This document shows, in pieces, positions 19,456-30,712 of a stretch of 61,900 nt of DNA. The translations under genes and the position numbers were made by a program. This stretch comes from Gammaproteobacteria bacterium. GTDB taxonomy: Bacteria > Pseudomonadota > Gammaproteobacteria > Pseudomonadales > Pseudohongiellaceae. Each line of letters opens with the position of its first letter. Within the stretch, counting starts at the first letter, position 1. The notes beneath the pieces were generated by a model. The model ran no database searches. It saw only the letters and a program-made list of their open reading frames with translations, and had not been told where the DNA came from. The stretch is taken from the NCBI GenBank assembly GCA_019654215.1, contig BPDI01000015.1:1-61900 (forward strand). Reading direction: 5' to 3'.

Positions 19456-20220
19456 ATGAAACCAGTATGTCTAGTTATAGGTGCAGGAGCTGGAATAGGT
19501 GGTACCGTAGGCAAGCGCTTTGCCAAAGAAGGGTATCACGCAGTCTTATGCAGACGCAGCAACGAAGAAGGTCTTAACAAACTAGTAGCTGAGATACAGG
19601 ATGATGGTGGAGAAGCAACTGGTTTTCTTCTAAATGCAGTTAAGGAAGACACGATTGAAGAACGAGTAAAGCAAGTTGAAGCTGAGATTGGCCCAATCGA
19701 AGTGATTATTTTTAACTTGGGTGCACAAGTTGGTAATCGTTCTCTTGAAGAAACTACTTATAAGATTTTTGAACTTGGCTGGCGCATGGCCACTTTTGCC
19801 TTGTTTAGAATCGCTTCTGTAGCTTGCCCATTAATGGAGACTCGAGGCAAGGGAACGATGTTAGTGACTTCTTCAACAGCTGCAGTGCGAGGTAATGCCG
19901 GACAACATTCCCATGCCGCAGCTATGGGTGGACGACGCATGTTGTGTCAATCGCTAAACGCGCAATATGCGTCCAAAGGAATTCACATTGCCCACATTGT
20001 TATCGATGGTTCGGTGGACGCTCCAGATACTCTTGGCAAGATGTTAGGGCCTGAAAAATTTCAGCAGCTGCGTGAAACCAAAGGCATGGAACACGATGGT
20101 TTAATGTTACCGGAGAAAATTGCCGATACTTATTTCCACTTACACCAGCAGCATCGTTCTGTCTGGACTCATGAATTAGATCTGCGATCTTTTTCTGATC
20201 TAGCCTGGTGGAATCATTAA
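19456..20220 (+). CDS. SDR-family protein with a degenerate active site
   Basis: Short-chain dehydrogenase/reductase fold, 254 residues. The nucleotide-binding motif GAGAGIGGTVGKRF and the strand motif IIFNLGAQVGNRS (in place of NNAG) are recognisable. The active-site region reads SSTAAVRGNAGQHSHAAAMGG, so the usual YxxxK is missing: the Lys position is Met and no Tyr is present. It may be non-catalytic or use another mechanism. It lies between the GST and DMT-transporter genes on the same strand, with short gaps. Confidence 0.8.
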   Translation: MKPVCLVIGAGAGIGGTVGKRFAKEGYHAVLCRRSNEEGLNKLVAEIQDDGGEATGFLLNAVKEDTIEERVKQVEAEIGPIEVIIFNLGAQVGNRSLEETTYKIFELGWRMATFALFRIASVACPLMETRGKGTMLVTSSTAAVRGNAGQHSHAAAMGGRRMLCQSLNAQYASKGIHIAHIVIDGSVDAPDTLGKMLGPEKFQQLRETKGMEHDGLMLPEKIADTYFHLHQQHRSVWTHELDLRSFSDLAWWNH

Positions 20221-20253
20221 AGCAAGCCCAAAAAAGCTTTCTGTTTTTTACTA

Positions 20254-21156
20254 GTGCAACGATCACCTAGATCTATTCCAATTGCATTCGTTGTAGCCAG
20301 TATCGGTATAGCAACTTATGCTGGCATGGATGTATCCATGAAAGCTCTGTCGCTTTCAATTGGCGCATACAACGCAATGCTTTGGCGCAGCGCGTTCACC
20401 ATAATTATAGCCGCAACACTTTATAGTTGGAGACGGCCTAAATGGCCTGAAAATTACGTTATAAGGTTACATATTTGGCGCGGAATTGTAATTTCAATAA
20501 TGGCCTTTCTATTTTTCTGGGGACTGAAATATTTGCCAGTCGCTGAGGCTATTGGGCTAACCTTTATAGCTCCTTTGATTGCACTCTATCTTGCCGCAGC
20601 TATTCTGCGCGAACAAATAACCGGCCGCTCCATTGGAGCTTCGGTAATTGGATTGATTGGCGCGAGCGTCATCATCACCGGAAGATTAAGTGGTGAGTAC
20701 GACGAAGAAACTTCTTATGGAATCGCTGCGATACTATTGTCTGCTGTGCTTTATGCTTATCAGCTCATTTTGCAACGCCAACAAGCAGTGCTAGCTGAAC
20801 CAATCGAGATTGCATTCTTTCACAATTGTACGGTTATCTTTTTGTTCGGTTGCTTGTCACCATTCTTAGCAGTTGTTCCAGCAATGTCATTTGTTCCACT
20901 AATAGCATTAGCAGCAATTCTTGGGTTGATTTCTTTGTTAATGATGTCCTGGGCCTATGCTCGAGCGCCTGCCAACAAGCTAATTCCTATTGAATACACC
21001 GCTTTCATTTGGGCTGCGATTCTCGGTTGGCTAGTGTTTGGTGAAACGATTACATTGACAACGGTACTCGGTACTATTCTTATTGTAAGTGGTTGTCTGG
21101 TAGCCGCCTGGGGGAAAAGTGCACCTATCGAACATGTTAAATCTATCTCTACCTAA
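20254..21156 (+). CDS. DMT-superfamily (EamA) transporter
   Basis: Inner-membrane protein of 300 residues with about ten hydrophobic segments arranged as two EamA repeats. The GMDVSMKALS opening and the WRSAFT segment are typical of the drug/metabolite transporter group. It probably exports or imports a small metabolite. GTG start at 20254. The FMN-binding gene begins close to its end, so the two may be translationally coupled. Confidence 0.88.
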   Translation: MQRSPRSIPIAFVVASIGIATYAGMDVSMKALSLSIGAYNAMLWRSAFTIIIAATLYSWRRPKWPENYVIRLHIWRGIVISIMAFLFFWGLKYLPVAEAIGLTFIAPLIALYLAAAILREQITGRSIGASVIGLIGASVIITGRLSGEYDEETSYGIAAILLSAVLYAYQLILQRQQAVLAEPIEIAFFHNCTVIFLFGCLSPFLAVVPAMSFVPLIALAAILGLISLLMMSWAYARAPANKLIPIEYTAFIWAAILGWLVFGETITLTTVLGTILIVSGCLVAAWGKSAPIEHVKSIST

Positions 21157-21166
21157 GTTCGATCGA

Positions 21167-22384
21167 ATGCAGAGCATGCTTCGGCTGACAGTTACAAATA
21201 CGGTTTTTAACTCCGCCCTTTTCATTCTCTCTACAATAATAAGTTTTTCAGTGCTCGCCCAAAACGAATCGCAGAATCTTGAAGATTCTTGGCTACAAGA
21301 AGTTATGCCTTTGGCTAATTCCTTTTCTGAAAAACAAGGCGATCCTCCTGTCTATTTAGCATTTGAATCTGCTGATGAAAACGAACTAATAGGGTACATA
21401 TTCACAACTCCCGACATTCCTCCGGAAGAAGATGGGTTTAGTGGTCCAATCGATGCATTGATTGGTATGAATTTAGACGGTGAAATTACTGGAGTTAAGG
21501 TACTTTTCTATCGGGAGTCCTACAAACATGTGCGCGGTGACTTTATCGTTGACTCAGGATTTCCAGAGCAATTTACTGGCAAAGCAATCGCCGATGAATT
21601 TCGCATGCGTGCAGATATAGATGGAATTTCGCGCGCAACGATCAGTAGTTGGGCATTAGCAAGAGGAATCCGTAACGCAACCAGGCGAGTGGCCATGGCA
21701 TATCTGCCTGGATCTTCTTTTGTGATCGAAGCAAATTTAGAGATCGAAGTATTACAAACACTACAAGATCAAAATTGGGATGACTATCTTGCCAACGGTT
21801 TTGTTAAGGAGTTCTCGGCTCCCATCGCCGGCGAGTCTGATCTTAATTTTGCTTTGGCTTACATGGGTCACTACCGTTTAGGAGAACTACTCGTCGGTGC
21901 CAACGATTACTCAAATTCCGATCGTACTGCCAGCGAGATGATCGAAGACGGTCATATGCTTTTACTCGGTCTAACGGGTAATACGCCTCGATTGCAACAA
22001 CTGCGATTGGGCATCATACAGAATGGGATTCTATACCCTAATCGTGGAGATAGGGTTGTATTCGCCGGAACAGCAGATGAAGGAAAGATCGCTAATCGTG
22101 CCCAGTTCGCTATTGCTTTATTTATGCATTCAGACGTAGACATAACTCAGCCCTTTACTATGGTTTATGACACGAGCGAAGTGCGTGGCGAATTTATTGA
22201 CTATGTGGGAGTTGACTATCAAGTGCCAGAGGATGTATTGACTTTGGTACTGGGAACTCCTGCAATTGAAGAGAATACAGTGACGCAAAGTATTTTTTTC
22301 ATCATGATACTATTACTAGCCGTCATCTTATTTGTACTGAATCTACCTCGAATTAGGGCAAGCGTAGATAATTGTAGCCAATAA
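21167..22384 (+). CDS. Periplasmic FMN-binding protein, NosR/RnfG-like
   Basis: A 405-residue protein with an N-terminal signal or anchor helix, an FMN-binding domain and one C-terminal transmembrane helix. The motif DGISRATISS matches the site where FMN is bound covalently to Thr in RnfG and NosR. The preceding GVKVLFYRESYKHVRGDF region is NosR-like. Complete NosR continues into a multi-helix domain with iron-sulfur motifs; this protein stops after the first helix with no Cys clusters. It may donate electrons to a periplasmic partner not found here. The open frame begins at 21119 inside the transporter gene; the ATG at 21167 gives a normal signal but has no clear ribosome site. Confidence 0.72.
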   Translation: MQSMLRLTVTNTVFNSALFILSTIISFSVLAQNESQNLEDSWLQEVMPLANSFSEKQGDPPVYLAFESADENELIGYIFTTPDIPPEEDGFSGPIDALIGMNLDGEITGVKVLFYRESYKHVRGDFIVDSGFPEQFTGKAIADEFRMRADIDGISRATISSWALARGIRNATRRVAMAYLPGSSFVIEANLEIEVLQTLQDQNWDDYLANGFVKEFSAPIAGESDLNFALAYMGHYRLGELLVGANDYSNSDRTASEMIEDGHMLLLGLTGNTPRLQQLRLGIIQNGILYPNRGDRVVFAGTADEGKIANRAQFAIALFMHSDVDITQPFTMVYDTSEVRGEFIDYVGVDYQVPEDVLTLVLGTPAIEENTVTQSIFFIMILLLAVILFVLNLPRIRASVDNCSQ

Positions 22385-22385
22385 A

Positions 22386-22959
22386 TTGAAATCATTTAGT
22401 TACATTTTTGTTTTAGCAGCATTGTTTTCTTTTTACTTTTATTCTGCGGCAGCGGAACTAGAAGAAGAATTTATTCAGCAAGAATTGGCACGAACGCAGT
22501 TCGATCCTGACCATACAGTTACGTTTGAAGTTAACGCTCCATCTGATTTTGTGTTTGAATTTCTCATTCGTCGCGTCGCTGACTATGCAAACGATGCAGT
22601 TTCAGTGAAATTCGACCATAATAATTCGCTTACCCAAGATAGATTGGATACCGGATCAATTCGCATCACAACCATGGAAAACACGGAGCAGTTAGTTCAA
22701 CGCATTCTTTTATTTGAACCTCCATTTAGTTACGCTTATTACATGATAAAAAAGCATCTACAATTGAAGTTCCGCTAGATTATTCGTTAGCAAGATACAA
22801 TTTAGTGGAATTAGATAACAAAGAACCAGGCTACAAATTTCTGTCGTGTATAAATCAAGCTCTCGGCTATTGTCTTATTTTGTTAGGCGCGCGTTTAATT
22901 CTGCGCTTGAAAGTGATTTCGAATTGGCAATGCATAAAATCGAGCAAGAATATCGTTAA
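22386..22959 (+). pseudogene. Exported SRPBCC (START-like) protein, two frameshifts
   Basis: Secreted protein of about 191 residues with a signal peptide (SAAAELEEEF). The middle reads TFEVNAPSDFVFEFL, and the end ALESDFELAMHKIEQEYR, preceded by RLLSYFVRRAF, resembles polyketide-cyclase/START-like proteins that bind a hydrophobic ligand. The frame is lost at an A6 run (22748-22753) and again near 22842. It begins with TTG at 22386, 2 nt after the stop of the FMN-binding gene, so both probably come from one message. The family assignment is moderate. Confidence 0.6.
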
Positions 22960-23268
22960 GTTAAATATTTGATTCTGATTGATAAAGCAAGTTAAGTCGT
23001 AAGTGTCATTCCCCACCCCTGTTGAAAACAATAAATCGATCTACGCAATATGGCCATGTTTGAGCCCTCTGACATAAAATCTAGTGGTTCCGTTAACTAA
23101 CTATCATAACCCCATAATTTGCAATCGAGATTGGGTGAATCCAGCGAATTACATGAATCTGAGTCCTTTGAGAATGAAATAAATTGAAATATTGCCTTGC
23201 GCTTAGACTCACAGGCTCTACCATTCAGCCCCAATTTCATACACAGCTGAATTAATTCGAGAGTAATC
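22960..23268. other. Intergenic region of 309 bases
   Basis: It separates the SRPBCC gene from the DUF5916 gene, both on the plus strand. I see no open frame with coding character, no strong hairpin followed by T, and no clear RNA gene. It is AT-rich and probably holds the promoter of the downstream gene, but no convincing -35/-10 pair could be chosen by eye. Confidence 0.5.
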
Positions 23269-25542
23269 ATGAAAACATTGCAGTCCTTGCTAGCGATTGC
23301 ATAGCGTTTGTTTCCCTGATTGGTTTCTCCGCGGAAGAAGGAATTTATATTCCCCGCATTGATGGCGAGCCCACCTTGGCTGATTTTGAAGGTATGGAAC
23401 CCCTTTCAGAGTTAGCCCCCTCTATGTCAAAAGTAGAAGGATTCATTCAGAGGGATCCTGACGACGGTGAGCCTGCAAGCCAAGATACCGAAGTCTACAT
23501 TGGTTACGACCGCTCTAATCTTTATGCCATATGGCTTGCCTTTGATGATGAGCCAGAACTAATCCGCGCAAATTTGTCATCTCGAGAAAATATAGGTGGC
23601 GACGACCGCGTAGGTCTGACCATCGATACGTTTAATGATCAACGTACTGCGCTATCTTTTCATGCAACCCCGGGTTGGGAATTCAATGGGACGCCAGATG
23701 GACAGAAGGATCGTCTCTTCGCGCAGGTTTCGATATTACTTTCGACTCGGTTTGGTATAGCGATGGTCAGTTAACTGATCAGGGTTACATGGTAAGCATG
23801 GCTATTCCGCTGCGAAGCCTTCGCTTTCCTGATTCGGGCGAACAATTGTGGCGTGTGCAGTTTGGACGGAATATTCCTCGCGCCAGCGAATTTTTTTTTT
23901 GGCCTAGATACACAATAGAAATAGAAGGACGACTTAACCAAACTGCGTTGCTTAGAGGTATAGAAAACGTATCGCCAGGCAATAACTCACAGTTCATTCC
24001 ATTTTTGTTTGCCCGGATGTTGAAGCCTTGGATACAAGAGCAATTGGCGGACCAAAGCTTGATAGCGCCACTGAACAAGATGTCGGCCTCGACGCGAAGT
24101 TTGTTTTTAATGACTCCTGGGTTTTAGACGTAACTCTGAATCCTGACTTCAGTCAGGTTGAATCAGACGAACCTCAAGTAACTGTTAACGAGCGTTTCGA
24201 AGTTCAGTTTCCCGAGCGGCGTCCGTTCTTCGTCGAGAATGCTGATTTCTTTGCCAGCGATTCAATTCTTTTATTCACTCGTCGCATTGTAGATCCAGAA
24301 GGTGGCATTCGATTCACTGGCCGTGAAGGTGATTATGGATTAGGAGCGATTTTTATCAATGATGAAGCGCCAGGTTTTAAAACGAGAACCTGGCGATCCA
24401 CTAGATGGTGAAAAAGCAAACATTGGAATTCTTCGCGGCTTTCGCGATATCTCTGAACAATCCCGCGTTGGTTTTTTTTCCCGAGTGATAGAGTGTTAGG
24501 CGATGGTTACAACCGAGTAGCAAGTCTGGATGCTCGTTTCAAACTTACTGATAACTGGATTACCCAGGCACAGTTAGTTGGAACAGATAGTGAACCAACT
24601 TTAGGCGGAAAATCGACAAATGGTTATCAGCGCAATATACAAGTTAATTACACTGGTCGAACAGTAAATAGCCATTCACACTTTGTTGAAACCACAGATC
24701 ATTTTTGCACCGACCTTGGATTTCAGAATCGCTTTTTTAAGCCTGATACATCAGGAATTCATAACAGTGTAGATTTGAATTTCTATCCTGAAGGATCAAG
24801 TTTGAATCGCTGGAGTACTGGCTTTTTTGACGTCTACTTAAATGACAATGACGGCACCCGAATTTATCACCAGTTCGGTCCAAACCTAAATTTCAATTGG
24901 AACACTACGGGTATCGGTTTTTCCTTTACTGATTATGCAGAAATTCTGCGACCGCAGGATTTCCCAGGAATCATTACCAACACCCGCTATGACTATGAAA
25001 CCTACCAGGTAAACATCTTCGATAACACTTTGCAGACTGCAACATTTCGCGCCAGTTATCGAGAAGGCCGAGCGCTCAATTTGGTGCCGCCTGTTGGTAC
25101 GCTGCCTTATATTGCTGATACCAGTCGTATCGACCTTTCCTTTTTGTGGCGACCACTGGACCAGCTATCGATAAACAACACTTATTTCCTAACTGAACTG
25201 GAGAATCGTGGTGGTGGCGCGAAAGTTTTCACAAACGAAATTTTTCGCAGTAACTGGAACTATCAATTCACCAAAGAACTATCTCTTCGGTTTATCGCGC
25301 AATATGACGAAACAGAAGCTGGACCGGCAACCCGGCTACAAGATGATGAGAACCTGAACTTCGACGTGTTGCTGCGCTATGTGATTAACCCATGGTCCGC
25401 ATTTTATATAGGCTACAACTCTAACCTCAGCAATTTCGATATTGTTGAGTATGAAGGTGAACGGGAATTAATAGTCGCCAACGACTTGCGCCAGGATGGC
25501 GATCAGTTCTTTGTGAAGTTTTCCTATCTTTTTCAGCGCTAG
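23269..25542 (+). pseudogene. DUF5916-family outer-membrane protein with CBM9-like N-terminus, several frameshifts
   Basis: About 758 residues. The signal peptide is followed by PRIDGEPTLADFEGMEPL and a carbohydrate-binding family 9-like domain (TEVYIGYDRSNLYAIWLAFDDEP, REN-GGDDRVGLTIDTF). The DUF5916 barrel follows, with the strongly conserved VNERFEVQFPERRPFFVENADFF segment. The family is predicted to sit in the outer membrane; its function is unknown. Frame breaks occur near 23300, 23730, 24030, 24400 and 24490. The first lies in the signal peptide, where one extra base gives AFVSLIGFSAEEG. The last 350 residues read cleanly. It is convergent with the sterol desaturase gene, and the two stops overlap at a CTAG. 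Confidence 0.8.
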
Positions 25543-26606
25543 CTGAATTCTTGGATAGAATCCTCTGGCGCTCCTACGGCCCCTGCCTGGGGGGAGTCAC
25601 CCCTTATAAGCATCTTGTACCAATCACGAAAAGGCCCTGTCGTGTTTTGCATGAATGATCTGTATTCACCTTGAGTACCAGGACCGATTCCCCATGGTGT
25701 GTATTCGTCTTTTTCCGGAATGTACAAGGTGCCAAATATTCGATCATAGATGCTAGTAACTGCAGCCAGATTCGTATCCCAATGTTTCTTCAAATAGCTG
25801 TGATGGGTGTGATGCATAGCCGGGCTTTGAATCCATTTTTCCAACCATCGGGGATAACGCAATTGCACATGATAATGTCGAAACGCACCGGTTAATCCCA
25901 AAATAAATGAAAAGAATCCTGCTCCCAGGATTGTTGCTTGGGTGATACCACCATTAAATAAATAAGCAAATATTCCTGTTGCGAAAGCAAAGCTAAATGC
26001 AGAACCCGCGGCCCAAATTGGTCCAGCAAGAAAATGCTCTCGGTAACGAGTTAAGGGAGTCAACACTTCAGCAGAATGATGAACTTTGTGGATAGCCCAT
26101 AACGCTGGAATCTTATGCATTGAATAGTGAATGGCATAGAACACAAAGTCATATAACAACAAACTTACCAAAGCAAAGACCAACATCCAGGCATAGTTTG
26201 ATTCTACCGCCGGTGTCTCCCCGAATAGCCATTGCAAAGCTGCGATTACATGCTGCTCAGTATATGTCCCCACTGTTGCAATTAAAGCGACCAACCAGAT
26301 TGGACGAAGAATTTGTTCCAACACCCATAACCAAACATCGACTCGTGCAGAAACATGAGTGTAAATATCATTCGGGATTAAATATTCAACAATTCCGGCT
26401 TGCCGAACTTCACCTTTAGCACTCTTGGACCCGTGACCGCGGTAATACATGAAAAGACAAATAGCCAGAAACAGGGTGATCAACAATCTGTCCCAGTGCA
26501 AATCATTAGGAATGTTGGTTGAGGTGATATTCCAGATAAAGATTGATGCTTGCTGGACGATGTCCGTGAACGGCCCGACTATCTCACCAGAAGTGCTATT
26601 GGCCAT
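25539..26606 (-). CDS. Sterol desaturase / fatty-acid hydroxylase family membrane protein
   Basis: Integral membrane di-iron enzyme of 355 residues from the chosen ATG. Hydrophobic helices flank the histidine clusters HYSMH, HKVHHS, HYHVQLR and HHTHH, the ligands of the di-iron centre. Members hydroxylate or desaturate sterols, fatty acids or ether lipids. The ATG at 26606 has AGGA about 8 nt upstream; a TTG at 26627 would add seven residues. A TATAAT hexamer at 26638-26643 (also readable on this strand) is a plausible -10 box. A broken second member of the family lies at 31168. Confidence 0.88.
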   Translation of the reverse strand: MANSTSGEIVGPFTDIVQQASIFIWNITSTNIPNDLHWDRLLITLFLAICLFMYYRGHGSKSAKGEVRQAGIVEYLIPNDIYTHVSARVDVWLWVLEQILRPIWLVALIATVGTYTEQHVIAALQWLFGETPAVESNYAWMLVFALVSLLLYDFVFYAIHYSMHKIPALWAIHKVHHSAEVLTPLTRYREHFLAGPIWAAGSAFSFAFATGIFAYLFNGGITQATILGAGFFSFILGLTGAFRHYHVQLRYPRWLEKWIQSPAMHHTHHSYLKKHWDTNLAAVTSIYDRIFGTLYIPEKDEYTPWGIGPGTQGEYRSFMQNTTGPFRDWYKMLIRGDSPQAGAVGAPEDSIQEFS

Positions 26607-26811
26607 ATATGAAATCCTGAAACTCAATTTTGTTTATTATAATTTGTGATATGGATGAGATTATGCCTGAATCTATAATCAATTTGTGGGCAAATTCAGC
26701 AGCGATCCAAACGGCATCGTTTTACGTTATAACAATACATGGCGCGCGGGACAGCCTCTCCCATAAATAAGCTAAAATAATGAATAACAGTGACGACTTG
26801 GAGGAATTATT

Positions 26812-27172
26812 GTGGTTAGAAAACTATTTGTATTGATATTTGTATCAATGACCTCTTATTCAATTGTGGCTCAATCATCTGCGAATGGCGTTTGGAATTT
26901 CTCCATGGCCTAGCCCAATGGGCTCTGTAAGTGCCACGGTTACAATGATGGTTGAAGGAGCCTATTAAGGGGAGAATTTGATCTTGGAGGGGGCCGCACT
27001 TGGCCTATCGAAGAAGGCGCGGTTGATGGGAACAAAATCTCGTTCAATATTAATCGAGATGGGATCTTCTATGACCTATGTTATGAGTGCCGAAGTTAAT
27101 GGTGATTCTATTTCAGGGGTCGCAGCGGCAATGGGTACAACCGCTGAGTGGTCTATGACTCGCGCAGAATAA
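26812..27172 (+). pseudogene. Small secreted beta-rich protein, three frameshifts
   Basis: About 120 residues. The GTG start at 26812 has a GGAGG ribosome site 7 nt upstream. The signal peptide ends near SIVAQ. The pieces read GVWNFSMASPMGSVSATVTMM, then LRGEFDLGGGRTWPIEEGAVDGNKISFNINRDG and SMTYVMSAEVNGDSISG, ending EWSMTRAE. Breaks fall near 26910, 26966 and 27058. The short alternating strands suggest a lipocalin-like barrel, and the layout is similar to the lipoprotein at 37208. Function unknown. Confidence 0.6.
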
Positions 27173-27273
27173 GACTAATTGAACTAGTCTCGTGAAAAAG
27201 GCTTTGCTTCCCAATTTCCTCGGGGTTAGATTAGATTTGTTCTTAATCCCGATGACATAGAGGTGAAGCCATC

Positions 27274-28427
27274 ATGCTCACTCGCCGCAAACTATTCCAT
27301 GCCGCGGGCGCAGTAACCGCCCTCGGATTAACGCAAGCAAACTCTGCCCAAAGCCAAACTTCGCATCTGATTCCAGTAATTCAATCGTTCGCCTGAGCGG
27401 TGATGGAATCGGGCTGCAACCCCAGGAATTTACGGAGCTGCTTGATAGTTTATGTCAGAATCAAAACATCGAATCGGATAACTACTTGCTTGGAGGTGAA
27501 GTAGAAAAATTTGAACGGTATTGCGCAGAACTACTAGACAAAGAAATGGCGGTGTTCATGCCGTCCGGGACACTCGCAAATCAGCTAGCTCTGCGTCAAA
27601 TCGCCGGCGAAAAACGCCGAGTGATAGTCCCGGGATTAAGTCATGTCTATAACGATACCGGTGATGCTTCGCAGAATCTCTCCAACTTAAATCTGATTCC
27701 CCTTGCGCATGATCGCGCCACTTTTACCCTAGAAGAAGTTGAAGCAGTTATTGAACGAACCGCTGGCGGACGAGTTACTGCAGAAGTTGGTGCAATCTTA
27801 ATTGAGAGTCCGGTAAGAAGATTATCTGGCGAGATGGTCGATTGGGAAGAAACTAAGCGCATTGCGAGTTACGCCAAAGAAAAAGGGATCGGTACTCATC
27901 TTGATGGTGCGAGAATGTTTATCGCTTCTGCTTATACCGGAATAAGTCCGGCCGAGTATGCAGAACCTTTTGATATGGTTTATTTCTCACTATGGAAAAT
28001 ACTTTAATAGTGGCATCGGCGCAATTCTCGCCGGCAGTAAAAATGACCTTGAATATATGTTCCACACTCGGCGTATGTTCGGCGGCAATCTTTATGCAGG
28101 TTGGTCAGCTTCATTAGTAGCGCGTCATTTCATGGAGAGCTATATAGATCGTTTAAAAAACTGCTGTTGCTATCTCCGAGGATTTTTACTCAGCAATCGA
28201 CCAGCACCCCGCCTTCATTGTGACGAGAATTCCAAATGGCACGAACTTAACTAGGGTTAGCCTTGAAGGAACTGACAGTGAAGAATTCAGAAATCGATTG
28301 TTAGAACAAAAATATCCTGTTGGGAAGGGCCAATGATGACAATCGATTCACCTTAGGCGTAAATGAAACCTGGAATCGAACGACTGCAAACGAGTTAGCT
28401 TTGGCATTTACCAGCGCTGTTACTTAA
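27274..28427 (+). pseudogene. Tat-exported threonine aldolase-like PLP lyase, several frameshifts
   Basis: Fold-type I PLP enzyme of about 384 residues, beta-eliminating-lyase/threonine-aldolase family. The N-terminus LTRRKLFHAAG is Tat-like. The motifs FMPSGTLANQLALR, THLDGARMF and the PLP-lysine region SLWKYFNSGIGAILAG are all present, then MFGGNLYAG and a C-terminal VNETWNRTTANELALAF. Breaks lie near 27396, 28000, 28170 and after 28330. Low-specificity threonine aldolases cleave beta-hydroxy amino acids to glycine and an aldehyde. Export of such an enzyme is unusual; the signal suggests it travels folded with its cofactor. Confidence 0.75.
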
Positions 28428-28518
28428 CTGCTTAGTGTTGTTTAGCTCAAACAAATTTGATTTTTCAGGTAAAGTAACCATTCGAAATGGATTTAGAAAA
28501 ATAAAGTGGAGCCTAGCC

Positions 28519-30637
28519 ATGAATCCTTTTCAGCCAAATGTTGTTTCATCTTCGCAATTTTTTCATTTTTAACACAAATGTATTTGCCCAAGGGCTTGGC
28601 AATGTAACTGAGAGCGCGTAATTAGCTCGCCCGATATTGAACCGGGTTCATGGCTCACTTATGGACAAACTTTCAAAGAACAGCGCTTCTCACAATTAAC
28701 CCAGATCAACACCGATACTATTGATCGACTGGGACTTACCTGGACCAAGCAAATCGGTGATTACAATATGCGAATGCAGGGCACCCCTTTGGTAGTGGAT
28801 GGGTCATGTATGTGTCTAACGGCTGGAGTGTTGTTTATGCATTGGATGCGGTAACCGGCGAAGAGATTTGGACCTATGATCCGGAAGTTGATCGCAGCTA
28901 TATAAGACTTGCTTGTTGCGGACCAGCACACAATCGTGGCGTTGCAGTTTACGAGGGCAAAGTTTTTGTTGGTACTTTCGATGGGGGCCTGGTAGCAATA
29001 GATGCCACTACAGGCGAAGAAGTTTGGGATGTGGATACCTGGATTCCAGCGGACTTGGCAGATTTAATATTACCGGTGCACCCCGAGCGGCTGGGGGAAA
29101 ATTTTATATCGGTCAAGGTAGCGGCGAAACCGGACATCGTCGTGGTTATGTGACCGCTTATGATTCTGATACTGGTGAAGTAGCCTGGCGTTTCTTTCTA
29201 GTTCCCGGTGATCCCAGCAAACCATTCGAACATCCTGAAATGGAATTAGCCGCTCAAACCTGGGGCGGTGAATGGTGGAAGTATGGTGGTGGCGGTACGG
29301 CATGGAATTCCCTGGTTTATGATGAAGAATTTAACTCTTTGTATATCGGTGTTGGTAACGGTGCGCCCGGGCCGCGAGATATTCGACCCCCCGGCGGGGA
29401 GATGATTTATTTCTTTCAACCATTGTTTCTGTCGAGTCGATACCGGCCGCATGAATTGGTATTACCAAACAACTCCCGGAGATAACTGGGACTAAGTTCA
29501 GCAATGGATATGTCACTAGGTGAAATTGAATTCGGAGGCGAGATGCGCAAGGTAGTTTTTCAAGCGCCAAAGAATGGCTTCTTTTATGTCATCGATCGCA
29601 GCGAGGTGAACTGCTAAGAGCACTACCTTATTCTGATGGAATTGACTGGGGAACTCATGTAGATATGGAAACCGGGCGCCCGGTTGAGAATCCGGATGTT
29701 GTTTACGAAGTAGAACCACAATGGATTATGCCCGCGAATTCCGGTGCCCATAACTGGGAACCGCAGTCCTGGGATAACGATTTGGGCCTGATGTATTTCT
29801 ACTACCATGACATCGCCAACTTTTATTCATTGGATGAAGGCTTTGTTGAAACTGGTGAGTATCAAATTCGTGAGCGAGGTTTGAGTCTTGGTTGGGGCGA
29901 AGGCGAATATCGTCGACGACTGATTGAAGAAGCAGGACCCCGTCCACCATCACAAGCCTACGTCGGAGCGTTCGATCCAATTACAGGAACATACAAGTGG
30001 CGGCAGGAACTCGAATCAGACTATAACGGTGGAGTAGTTGCCACCAGAGGCAATATACTGTTTCAGCCTGAAGGCACCGGAGTTTTTTCAGTGCGAGACA
30101 CTGAAGATGGCGAATTGATTTGGCAATATCGGGCTCCTGTACGTTTAGATCAACTTCTGTGATGACCTATCAGATAATGGCACACAGTATGTTGCAACAA
30201 TGATGAAGGCAACAGAGCGATTGATCTTGGCGGAACCGTATTGGTATTCAAGTTAGATGGTGATCATAACTTGCCTTTCCAGAAATAGTGCAAGCGGTCG
30301 TGCCGGAACTCCCGGAGGATGCATACACGGTTGAGCAACTGCGTGAAGGCGACAATTTGTACCACGCACAATGCGCCAGCTGCCATGGAGGAATTGGAGT
30401 TCCCAATGAAGTTGCAATCGTTGCACCAGACTTCGTTTAATGACATTGGATAAACACTCTGAGATGGCAAATATCGTTATCGGAGGTAGCCGTGCTCAAC
30501 AAGGCATGCCGGATTTCGAAGAGGCGATTTCCGAAGAGCAATTAGAATCGATTCGTGCATTTGTTGTTGAACAGGCAAGGCGCTTACAGGAATTCCAGCA
30601 ACAGAATCAGGAAACTTTAGAATCAGCAGCTAACTAA
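28519..30637 (+). pseudogene. Quinohemoprotein alcohol dehydrogenase (PQQ plus heme c), many frameshifts
   Basis: About 700 residues in its original form: a PQQ eight-bladed propeller with a C-terminal cytochrome c domain. Diagnostic features are the vicinal cysteines in [36 protein letters not shown] and, at the end, CASCH (near 30373-30387) with the axial Met in QGMPDF. The enzyme would oxidise primary alcohols in the periplasm and pass electrons to a cytochrome. At least six frame breaks occur, for example near 28618, 28800, 29050, 29390, 29620 and 30160. It follows the threonine aldolase-like gene by 91 nt. It is the most heavily broken gene in the window, but its motifs are well preserved. 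Confidence 0.8.
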
Positions 30638-30712
30638 GAAGCACTCAATCGGGCTTAACCCCATTTAATTTACTAGCCAAAACTAAATTTTCAGGCATGG
30701 CATAATATTTCT

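Noticed and set aside
22960..23268. Possible small RNA or promoter in the 309-nt gap
   Set aside because: No stable hairpin with a T-run and no convincing promoter pair could be chosen by eye.
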